Positions 1-6,000 of a stretch of DNA of 6,956 nucleotides are shown here, piece after piece. The first letter of the stretch is position 1. Each line of letters begins with the position of its first letter. The translations under genes were made by a program, and so were the position numbers. The DNA comes from an uncultured Armatimonadota bacterium (GTDB lineage: Bacteria; Armatimonadota; Armatimonadia; Armatimonadales; Armatimonadaceae). The stretch spans positions 1 to 6,956 of the forward strand of contig CAIYBQ010000263.1 in the NCBI GenBank assembly GCA_903924445.1, read 5' to 3'. A model generated the notes under the pieces. The model searched no databases. It worked only from the letters and a program-made list of their open reading frames with translations, and was not told the origin of the DNA.

Positions 1-2
1 AG

Positions 3-1808
3 CGCGCCGACTTGCTGCGCGTCACCGATGAGCGGATGCCTCACGGCCGAGCTGCTCTCCTGACCAAGTGGCTGGCGGATGGCTGGAAAACGAACCGTCC
101 GGCGGATGTCGAAGCGAAGGCGTTGATTGCAACCGATGGCGACACGCGTAGCTCTGCGCCGGCGAACTATTTGGTTGCGGTCACCACCCCCGATGACCGA
201 ACGGAAATGACCGCACAGACATTCATGGGCACGCGTATCAACTGCGCAAAGTGCCACAACCACCCGTATGAAAAGTGGACGATGAATGACTACTACTCGA
301 TTGCGGCGGCATTTGCGCGTACGGAAACGGATGGTTTTTCGGTAACGAGCACCTCTGCGGGTGAGACCAAGCATCCAACCAAAGGGCGAATTATGCCTCC
401 CTACGGCGCCGCGAAGGGCAGCGAGCCGGCGAACCGCCGGCAGACATTTGCGAGCTGGCTGGCATCCCCGGCAAACCCACTCTTTGCGCGCACCGAAGTC
501 AACCGTATCTGGGCTGAGCTGTTCGGACGCGGGATTGTAGACCCCGTGGATGACTTCCGGGCATCCAATCCCCCCAGCAATGCAGCCCTCCTCGACATGC
601 TGACAAAGCGCCTCGAGACAAATGGCTACGACCGCAAAGACATCATCCGGCTGATCTGTAATTCGCAGACCTACCAGCGTAGTAACATCACGGATGCATT
701 CAATAAGAACGACGATGCCCTCTTCTCACACGCAAAGCCACGCCTCCTGTCGGCCGAGCAGCTCCTCGATGCCATCGGGGTGGTAACGGGCGATATCAAG
801 ACGGACACCGACTTGGGTCCCGTGTTGCGCACGCTGACATCGGATATCAATGCCACACGGGCGAAACTTGCCGGTGGGTACGCAGCTTGGCTGGATGGAC
901 AAAAGGCTCGCTATGCTTCCGCAGCCGTTGTTGCAGAGCCGTGGGAGCTCTATGCACAACCGGCAGGCAGCATCGGGGATGCTGTTCCGTTCAAAGACAT
1001 CACCAAAACACCACAGATGAGCTGGTTCCAACGGGATGACATTAAGGACAACCAGGATGTCCGCTTTGGCCATATCAAGGGCGGGGTTTACTGGGTCCGC
1101 CGGGTAATTAGTAGCCGCGTGACGCAGACGATGGATGTCAATATCTTCCCAGCTGACCGCACGGCCGTTTGGGTGAATGGCGAAGTCGTTCCTCGGGGCG
1201 AGCGGGAAAAGCGCAGCCTTCCTCTCAAGGAGGGCATCAACACGGTTTATATCCGCTGTGACATGTCGGACCAGTTCCAGCCATTTTGGATGCGGTTTCG
1301 GGACACCTGTGATGTCGACATGTCGATTCGGGCATCGATTCGTCAAAACAAGAACTCGGATGATGCCCTGCTGGTAGCCTTCGATAAATCAGATGGCAAC
1401 CTACGCGGACTGTTACAGGATCAGAATTCGTTCCTGAAGTACGACCGCTACGCTACGCAGCGCTCTGAGCCACGACCGACACAGTTCCTCGCAGCATTTG
1501 GCCAGCCAAAGCGGGAGACAGCCTGCGCCTGTGAGCGGCAGACAAACCCAACGCTTTTGCAGGCTCTCGAGCTCCTAAATGGCAGTGAGACCTACCAGCG
1601 CCTTGGCAATATTTCGGCGACGTATTCCGCACTGGATGATGCGGCATTTGTTGAGCGAATCTACCTGACGGCGATGAGCCGGATGCCGGTAGCGAAGGAA
1701 CGGGATACGGCACTTGGCTTCCTGACAAAAGCCGGTGACAAAAACAAGGGCCGCCTCGATTTCGTCTGGGCACTGCTCTCGACAAAAGAATTTCTGTTCC
1801 AGCACTAA
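3..1808 (+). CDS. DUF1549/DUF1553 planctomycete-cytochrome family protein, C-terminal part (5' end outside window)
   Basis: The reading frame is open from base 3, so the start lies upstream. The first part matches the end of DUF1549: a CAKCHNHP motif (243-266) contains a CxxCH signature of the kind used to bind heme c. DUF1553 follows from about 432, with FASWLASPANPLFARTEVNR, then NRIWAELFGRG and VDDFRASNPPSN, and resumes near 1470 with FLAAFGQP, the TACACER signature and a C-terminal WALLSTKEFLFQH. Between the DUF1553 halves (about 813-1470) lies an insertion: a helical stretch, then a likely beta-sandwich with AVWVNGEVVP and LPLKEGINTVYIRCD, resembling sugar-binding or jelly-roll modules in PVC-group proteins. 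Family members are usually exported and contain PSCyt1/PSCyt2 regions; that part is not visible here. Substrate and role are unknown. The next gene starts 12 bases after the stop and encodes a related cytochrome protein, so joint function is likely. Family assignment is firm; function is not. Confidence 0.9.
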   Translation, partial: RADLLRVTDERMPHGRAALLTKWLADGWKTNRPADVEAKALIATDGDTRSSAPANYLVAVTTPDDRTEMTAQTFMGTRINCAKCHNHPYEKWTMNDYYSIAAAFARTETDGFSVTSTSAGETKHPTKGRIMPPYGAAKGSEPANRRQTFASWLASPANPLFARTEVNRIWAELFGRGIVDPVDDFRASNPPSNAALLDMLTKRLETNGYDRKDIIRLICNSQTYQRSNITDAFNKNDDALFSHAKPRLLSAEQLLDAIGVVTGDIKTDTDLGPVLRTLTSDINATRAKLAGGYAAWLDGQKARYASAAVVAEPWELYAQPAGSIGDAVPFKDITKTPQMSWFQRDDIKDNQDVRFGHIKGGVYWVRRVISSRVTQTMDVNIFPADRTAVWVNGEVVPRGEREKRSLPLKEGINTVYIRCDMSDQFQPFWMRFRDTCDVDMSIRASIRQNKNSDDALLVAFDKSDGNLRGLLQDQNSFLKYDRYATQRSEPRPTQFLAAFGQPKRETACACERQTNPTLLQALELLNGSETYQRLGNISATYSALDDAAFVERIYLTAMSRMPVAKERDTALGFLTKAGDKNKGRLDFVWALLSTKEFLFQH

Positions 1809-1820
1809 GAGGGATATCAG

Positions 1821-3281
1821 ATGATATTTGACATCAAGCACGCCTTCCGAATCGTCGCGGCGCTCACCCTGACCATTGGTTCTCTGGCCCAAGCCCCGGC
1901 ACGTGCGGAACAAAACTTCGTTCAGGACATCGCGCCGATTGTCGTCAAGAATTGCATCGCCTGCCATGGTGAACGAACGGCTCTGGGCGGCTACCGGATG
2001 CACACGCTCGAAGCGATGATGCGTCCGGGGGCGAGTGGACGCTCATCGGTTGCAGCACGGGATGCGGAACACTCTCTGGTTTACAGCCGGATGGTAAGCA
2101 CTGACATCGACAAGCGGATGCCACAGGGTGGTGAAAAACTGCCTCCAGTCATGATTAACGCGATCCGAATGTGGATAAACGAAGGTGCGAAGGCGCCGGG
2201 TGTGGATCCAAAGGTTCCATTGGTCAAGCTGATGGGTCCTCGCAGTCACCCCGCTGCGCCTGTAACGTATTCGGCTCCTCCGCCGCTCGCGGCAGTGGCG
2301 TTCAGCCCGGATGGAAACACGATTGCCACCGGTGGCTACCGCGAGGTCTTGATTTGGAACCGTGCTACCGGTGCATTGGTAAAGCGCGCTGGAGGTTTGC
2401 CAGAACGCATCCGTGCGATTCAGTGGCTGAATGCAGATCAACTGGTTATCGCAGGAGGCATCCCCGGCGAGTACGGCGAAGCCGCTGTGGTCAGTGTCAA
2501 AGCCGGTCGCCGCACAGGGGTGCTGACGACATTCCCGGATGTGGCATCCAGTGTTGCGGTTAGCCCGGATGGCCTTCGCGTCGCGGCGGGCTGCGCGGAT
2601 GGCAGTGTTGTTTGCACTGAGCTGGCGACAGCCAAGCCGCTTTGGACGAGTAAAGTCCACGCGGATCAGATCACTGGCTTGGCATTTTCGGCCAATGGTC
2701 AGTTCGTGGCGAGTACCGGCCGGGATAAGGTTGTGAAGGTCTACGATGCAACAGATGGCACCCTCTACACCACTTATAACGGGCACAACCGGAACAATGG
2801 TCGGTATCGGGGTCAGGCGCCGGTGTTTGCGATTGCCCCGGATGGAACAGCTGGGTTTGTCACCGTCGGCGGCGGCCAGTGGATCCAGACGTGGAATCCA
2901 GAGAAGGCAAAAGCCGAGACCGGAGATGCCGGCGACATGGAAACGCGCTTCTTCACGCAAGGGCACACTCGGTATGCGGAGCATGGTCTGAGCGGGGATG
3001 TGTTTGCGATGGCCATCGTTGGAACGACTGCTTATGTGGCCGGTGAGAGTGGCAGTATTCAAAAGGTGAACCTGGCATCGGATGAGAAGTCGAAGGAAGT
3101 CGGCAAGCAGGTGGATTGGATTTACGGACTTGCGGCGAGCCCGGATGGCAAATGGCTTGCGGCGGTTGGCTTCAAGGGTGTTTTGCAGGTGATTCCAACG
3201 GATGGCACGACTACGGGAACCGCTTGGGTGGCTGCGCCGGTAGCATCATCGGCTCCGAAGCCAAGGACGAAACAAAAGTGA
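1821..3281 (+). CDS. exported c-type cytochrome / WD40 beta-propeller protein
   Basis: This 486-residue protein begins with a signal peptide: a basic N-region, hydrophobic residues 11-25, and a likely cleavage after ARA at residue 29. A PSCyt1-type cytochrome c domain follows (about 30-125), with heme motif CIACH at 45-49 and Met100 in KRMPQGG as probable sixth ligand. From about 155 to 470 there are WD40-like blades, marked by SPDG or similar turns at 162-165, 248-251, 290-293, 339-342 and 440-443. About seven blades would close a propeller. The tail (APVASSAPKPRTKQK) is low-complexity and basic. It should act outside the cytoplasmic membrane, probably passing electrons or scaffolding partners; the substrate is unknown. 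AGAGGG (1808-1813) is a good ribosome binding site seven bases before ATG. The gene lies 12 bases after a DUF1549/DUF1553 gene, a pairing common in planctomycete-like genomes, so they are probably one operon. Confidence 0.9.
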   Translation: MIFDIKHAFRIVAALTLTIGSLAQAPARAEQNFVQDIAPIVVKNCIACHGERTALGGYRMHTLEAMMRPGASGRSSVAARDAEHSLVYSRMVSTDIDKRMPQGGEKLPPVMINAIRMWINEGAKAPGVDPKVPLVKLMGPRSHPAAPVTYSAPPPLAAVAFSPDGNTIATGGYREVLIWNRATGALVKRAGGLPERIRAIQWLNADQLVIAGGIPGEYGEAAVVSVKAGRRTGVLTTFPDVASSVAVSPDGLRVAAGCADGSVVCTELATAKPLWTSKVHADQITGLAFSANGQFVASTGRDKVVKVYDATDGTLYTTYNGHNRNNGRYRGQAPVFAIAPDGTAGFVTVGGGQWIQTWNPEKAKAETGDAGDMETRFFTQGHTRYAEHGLSGDVFAMAIVGTTAYVAGESGSIQKVNLASDEKSKEVGKQVDWIYGLAASPDGKWLAAVGFKGVLQVIPTDGTTTGTAWVAAPVASSAPKPRTKQK

Positions 3282-3757
3282 GTAACGAACCAGAATTTGA
3301 TACCCCTCTTGGTCATAAAAAGTTTGCCGCAGCGGCGTTTAACCATGCGTGGGACTTGATTGAATTGAAGACGCGCACCGATGATGATGTTCGCCAAATG
3401 CTGGATGCGGCACATGCAAGCAGCTGGCACTGGCGGCATCGGGATGATGCAACGGCACAAAACCGCTCAATCGCTGACTGGCAGCTGAGCCGTGTCCACG
3501 CGCTTGCGGGTAACGGCGCGATGGCGCTTGACTATGGAAACCTCAGTCTTGTCACGGCGGATGAAACGGGACTTGCGTTCTACATTGGCTATGCGTACGA
3601 AGCGATTGCCCGTGCAAACTGGGTGCTTGGCAATTTGGATGATGCCCGTACAGCGCTGGCAGCGGCAGAAGAACAGATAGCGTTGGTTGTATCTGTGGAT
3701 GAAGTTGCATTACTACGCCCTGACCTCGACAATATCGCTACCAAGATCGGTGCCTGA
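3278..3757 (+). CDS. conserved hypothetical TPR-like helical protein
   Basis: I chose the GTG at 3278, giving 159 residues. It overlaps the TGA of the previous gene as GTGA, and AAGGA (3263-3267) lies ten bases upstream. Starting earlier would put about 160 bases inside the WD40 coding region in another frame. The product looks entirely helical, with no signal peptide or membrane segment. An N-terminal FAAAAFNHAWDLIEL helix leads to an AAHASSWHW motif (44-52). Two TPR-like helical pairs follow at about 63-91 (DWQLSRVHALAGNGAMALDY) and 106-132 (YEAIARANWVLGNLDDARTA). This pattern resembles a widespread family of small cytosolic TPR-like proteins of unknown function that I recall from several phyla; I cannot name the family with certainty. 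Termination-reinitiation coupling to an exported cytochrome gene is notable, because this protein itself appears cytoplasmic. A role in protein-protein contact is only an inference from the fold. Confidence 0.8.
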   Translation: MSNEPEFDTPLGHKKFAAAAFNHAWDLIELKTRTDDDVRQMLDAAHASSWHWRHRDDATAQNRSIADWQLSRVHALAGNGAMALDYGNLSLVTADETGLAFYIGYAYEAIARANWVLGNLDDARTALAAAEEQIALVVSVDEVALLRPDLDNIATKIGA

Positions 3758-3774
3758 AACCACTCTGTCGCGTC

Positions 3775-3823
3775 AGTTTTGTTAACGTTTTGCCATACAC
3801 CCAAACAGTAGAATTGCTTCCCA
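3775..3823 (+). promoter_or_regulatory. possible promoter/leader of the upstream panD copy
   Basis: This AT-richer gap separates the cytochrome block from the panD block. TAGAAT at 3809-3814 resembles a -10 box and ends nine bases before the ATG at 3824. No purine-rich ribosome binding site is visible, so a leaderless or nearly leaderless transcript is possible. No convincing -35 box lies at normal spacing: TTGCCA at 3790-3795 is too close. I see no terminator hairpin with a T-run here, so read-through from the upstream genes cannot be excluded. Confidence 0.25.
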
Positions 3824-3955
3824 ATGACCCTTCGTTCCATCTGCTCCTCACAAATCCACCGCGCATCGACCACCGATGCGAATATCGACTACATCGGAAG
3901 CATCCTCCTACCGCCCGACCTCATGGACATGGTCGACAATGCATTTTCGTTATGA
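3824..3955 (+). pseudogene. truncated duplicate of panD (43-codon 5' remnant)
   Basis: ATG to TGA encodes 43 residues, and the first 38 match the start of the intact PanD directly downstream at 33 positions. The reading frame is uninterrupted up to VD at residue 38, after which a five-residue unrelated tail (NAFSL) crosses the duplication junction and stops. The Gly25-Ser26 self-cleavage site is retained. Lys10, equivalent to the essential Lys9 of E. coli PanD, is Gln. The Tyr and Asn of the active site are absent because the rest of the protein is missing. It cannot be a functional decarboxylase. It may be an expressed short peptide or simply a decaying duplication scar; I favour the latter. 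Its stop lies 34 bases before the true panD start, so its translation could affect panD translation. Confidence 0.8.
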
Positions 3956-3989
3956 CTGCGCATATCAAAAACACAGAATTAATCTCTAA
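3940..3989 (+). promoter_or_regulatory. possible promoter/leader of intact panD
   Basis: This is the duplicated counterpart of the leader upstream of the remnant. AGAATT is kept (3975-3980), within CAGAATTAAT, and lies about ten bases before the ATG at 3990. TTATGA (3950-3955) is a weak -35 candidate 18 bases before CAGAAT. As in the first copy, no Shine-Dalgarno sequence is visible. The conserved element at near-constant distance from both start codons suggests a -10 box with a very short leader, but conservation through recent duplication explains it equally well. Confidence 0.25.
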
Positions 3990-4385
3990 ATGACCTTCCG
4001 AACAATCTGCTCATCAAAAATCCACCGCGCAACGATCACCGATGCGAACATCGACTACATCGGAAGCATCCTCTTACCGCCAGACCTTATGGACATGGTC
4101 GACATCGTTGAGGGCCAACAAGTCGCCGTCTGGGATATTACGAATGGAGCCAGGCTCGAGACCTACGCCATCCGCGGTGCGGCTGGCAGCCGGGATGTGA
4201 TTATCAATGGCGCCGGTGCGCATTTGATCCACAAGGGTGACAAGGTCATCGTGGCGGCGTTTGTACTGACAGATGAAGCCATCCAGCCAAAGTACATTTT
4301 GGTAAACGATGACAATGCCTTTGATGCATGGCTTGTCGGCGGTGGGCCTCTTGGCTTGGAAACACCGGAAAGCCCAAAAGCATGA
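3990..4385 (+). CDS. panD: aspartate 1-decarboxylase (pyruvoyl-dependent)
   Basis: This 131-residue cytosolic enzyme converts L-aspartate to beta-alanine for pantothenate synthesis. It matches the E. coli family member (126 residues) along its length. Expected active-site residues are present: Lys10 (E. coli Lys9), the Gly25-Ser26 self-cleavage site that yields the pyruvoyl group, Arg55 and Tyr59 in NGARLETYAI, and Asn73 in INGAGAH. The precursor should cleave into a short beta chain and a longer alpha chain; the active form in this family is a tetramer. The ATG at 3990 gives the normal N-terminus. The stop overlaps the panB start as ATGA, implying coupled translation. Whether this organism also needs a PanZ/PanM-type maturation factor cannot be judged. 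The oddity is the truncated duplicate of its own 5' end immediately upstream. Confidence 0.96.
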   Translation: MTFRTICSSKIHRATITDANIDYIGSILLPPDLMDMVDIVEGQQVAVWDITNGARLETYAIRGAAGSRDVIINGAGAHLIHKGDKVIVAAFVLTDEAIQPKYILVNDDNAFDAWLVGGGPLGLETPESPKA

Positions 4386-5170
4386 AGACCTTATTGAAGC
4401 TGGCTGCCGCGGGGATGCGCGGTGAGCGTCTTGTGATGCTGACGGCGTATGACGCGATGTTTGCCGGGTACGCATCGAAGGCCGGCGTCGATATTTTGCT
4501 CGTTGGTGACTCGCTTGGGATGGTTATTCAGGGGCACACAGACACCTTGCCTGTCACCGTTGCAGATGTCGCGTACCACACAGCGTGTGTTGCCCGCGGG
4601 AATGTCGACTCGGTCATTTTAGGGGACATGCCCTTTGGCAGTTATCAGGCATCGGTCGAGGATGCGATGCGAGCGGCGGCCACACTGATGCAAGCCGGGG
4701 CGCATGCGGTGAAGCTCGAAGGGGGTGCCCCGATGGCATCCACGATTGAGTTTTTGGTCAAACGCGGCGTTCCCGTTGTCGGGCATATCGGGATGACACC
4801 GCAGTCAGTACATGCATTTGGCGGTTTTCGGGTTCAAGGCCGCTCGGATGCGGCGATCGAACAGCTGAAACTCGACCTGGCTGCGGTAACGGATGCGGGT
4901 GCCGCGATGGTCGTGCTTGAGTGCGTTCCGGCGGTCGTTGGAGCGATGCTGGCAAGTGAGAGCAAGATTCCGGTGATCGGGATCGGAGCCGGTCCACGGG
5001 TACAGGGACAAGTGATGGTCCTCCATGACATCCTCGGTTGGACAGCTAAGCCCCCCAAGTTTGCCCGGAACTTTGCGGCGGGAACCAACACTGTCCAAGA
5101 TGCTATCAAGGCCTACGTGGATGCTGTCAAGAATGCTACTTTTCCAGCGGAAAGCGAATGCTACGCATGA
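4382..5170 (+). CDS. panB: 3-methyl-2-oxobutanoate hydroxymethyltransferase (ketopantoate hydroxymethyltransferase)
   Basis: PanB transfers a hydroxymethyl group from 5,10-methylenetetrahydrofolate to 2-oxoisovalerate, giving ketopantoate. The 262-residue product matches the family length (E. coli 264) and shows the TIM-barrel motifs in order: LTAYDA (20-25), VGDSLGMV with metal ligand Asp43, LGDMPFGSY with metal ligand Asp82, AVKLEGG with Lys111 and Glu113, GHIGMTPQS (134-142), LECVP with catalytic Glu180, and IGIGAGP. I start it at 4382, where MKTLLKLAAAGMRGERLV fits the family N-terminus and ATGA overlaps the panD stop; the frame could open 18 codons earlier, but that part lies inside panD and has no family similarity. 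Only a weak purine run (CCGGAAAG) precedes it. It overlaps panC by 4 or 13 bases, depending on the panC start. Confidence 0.97.
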   Translation: MKTLLKLAAAGMRGERLVMLTAYDAMFAGYASKAGVDILLVGDSLGMVIQGHTDTLPVTVADVAYHTACVARGNVDSVILGDMPFGSYQASVEDAMRAAATLMQAGAHAVKLEGGAPMASTIEFLVKRGVPVVGHIGMTPQSVHAFGGFRVQGRSDAAIEQLKLDLAAVTDAGAAMVVLECVPAVVGAMLASESKIPVIGIGAGPRVQGQVMVLHDILGWTAKPPKFARNFAAGTNTVQDAIKAYVDAVKNATFPAESECYA

Positions 5171-6000
5171 AGGTCTTCTACACAATCGCAACATTTCGAG
5201 AGTGGCGTGAAGGGCTGCGCGGCTCAGTCGGCTTTGCACCGACGATGGGTAATCTGCACGATGGACACATGGCATGCTTGGAATATGCTCGCCTGTCAGC
5301 AAACCATTCCGTCGTTAGCATTTTTGTGAACCCAACACAGTTTGCCCCGACGGATGACTTTACCAAGTATCCCCGCACTTTGGATGATGACCTTAGGCTG
5401 CTAAAAAAGGAAGGTTGTTCTGCGGTTTTCGTACCGAGTGTCGAAGAAATGTACCCAGCAGGCGCATCCACAAAGGTCATCGCCGGCAGCATGGCAAACG
5501 GCCTCGAGGGTGACTTTCGGCCCGGGCACTTTGATGGTGTTGCAACCGTGTGTCTAAAGCTCTTTCAGATTGTTGAGCCATCGATGGTGGCATTTGGCAG
5601 CAAAGATCTGCAGCAAATGCGGGTTATTGAGCAGATGATTGACGACTTCAATATGCCGATTCATCTGGATGCCATCCCAACGTGCCGCGAGGCATCTGGG
5701 CTTGCGCTCAGCAGCCGCAACCGCTACCTGACACCAGATGCGAAAGTCCAGGCAAGCCAGCTATACCGCGGGCTTCAGGATACGTTGCAGCTGGTATTGG
5801 ACGGCACTCCACCCGATGAAGCAGAAGTTACAACGACCAAATTGCTCGAGGAGCACGGTTGGACGGTCGACTATCTCGCCGTCCGAGATGGTGCAACTTT
5901 AGGGCAAGTGACACCCGCAAGTATCGCCATTGCAGTCCTTGGCGCAGCTAAACTGAATGGTGTCCGCTTGATAGACAACATCACCCGGATACGAGGTTAG
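5167..6000 (+). CDS. panC: pantothenate synthetase (pantoate--beta-alanine ligase)
   Basis: PanC uses ATP to join D-pantoate and beta-alanine through a pantoyl-adenylate intermediate, forming pantothenate in the cytosol. From the ATG at 5167 the product has 277 residues (E. coli 283). Family motifs are PTMGNLHDGHM (25-35, the HIGH-like nucleotide site), IFVNPTQF (52-59), EGDFRPGHFDGV (114-125), FGSKDLQQ (143-150) with the conserved Lys and Asp, and LSSRNRYL (181-188, KMSKS-like loop). The 5167 start makes an ATGA overlap with panB and aligns with the E. coli first residue. An ATG three codons earlier (5158) sits at better distance from GGAA (5149-5152) and is a real alternative. The residue before the conserved KD is Ser145, where Glu or Gln is more usual. 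The stop overlaps the coaBC stop on the other strand by four bases. Confidence 0.96.
   Translation: MKVFYTIATFREWREGLRGSVGFAPTMGNLHDGHMACLEYARLSANHSVVSIFVNPTQFAPTDDFTKYPRTLDDDLRLLKKEGCSAVFVPSVEEMYPAGASTKVIAGSMANGLEGDFRPGHFDGVATVCLKLFQIVEPSMVAFGSKDLQQMRVIEQMIDDFNMPIHLDAIPTCREASGLALSSRNRYLTPDAKVQASQLYRGLQDTLQLVLDGTPPDEAEVTTTKLLEEHGWTVDYLAVRDGATLGQVTPASIAIAVLGAAKLNGVRLIDNITRIRG

Larger units (their letters stand above)
3767..4101 (+). repeat. imperfect direct tandem duplication of the panD leader and 5' end, period about 166 bp
   Basis: Two adjacent units, about 3767-3931 and 3932-4101, align along their length. The start codons at 3824 and 3990 are 166 bases apart. The first 114 coding bases differ at 13 positions by hand alignment (about 89% identity) without any indel. 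The leaders are more diverged but still alignable, for example TTTTGTTA against TTTTCGTTA, CATA against CATA, and AGAATT in both. GTCG occurs at 3767, 3932 and 4098, at the expected unit boundaries, so a short-homology slippage or unequal crossover is a plausible origin. The downstream unit continues into intact panD; the upstream one ends at the junction. Confidence 0.85.

Noticed and set aside
726..1346. A 206-codon antisense open frame in the DUF1553 gene
   Set aside because: It is opposite a region with clear family signatures and has no motifs or ribosome binding site of its own.
2043..3062. A 339-codon open frame antisense to the WD40 gene
   Set aside because: It lies wholly opposite a well-supported gene, is rich in Arg, His and Cys, and has no recognisable motifs. 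It fits a codon-bias shadow.
3116..3277. An N-terminal extension of the TPR-like gene into the WD40 gene
   Set aside because: It would overlap the WD40 coding region by over 160 bases in another frame. The GTG at 3278 with AAGGA upstream fits better.
3758..3823. A terminator or operator between the cytochrome block and panD
   Set aside because: I found only a six-base GTTAAC palindrome and a four-base AAAC/GTTT pairing. There is no stable stem with a T-run, and the palindrome is not kept in the second leader copy.
3790..3993. A 67-codon + frame across the duplicated leader
   Set aside because: It reads the panD remnant in the wrong frame. The homologous frame is the one starting at 3824.
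4328..4381. An 18-codon upstream extension of panB
   Set aside because: It lies inside panD, lacks similarity to PanB N-termini, and the ATGA overlap at 4382 gives the normal family length.
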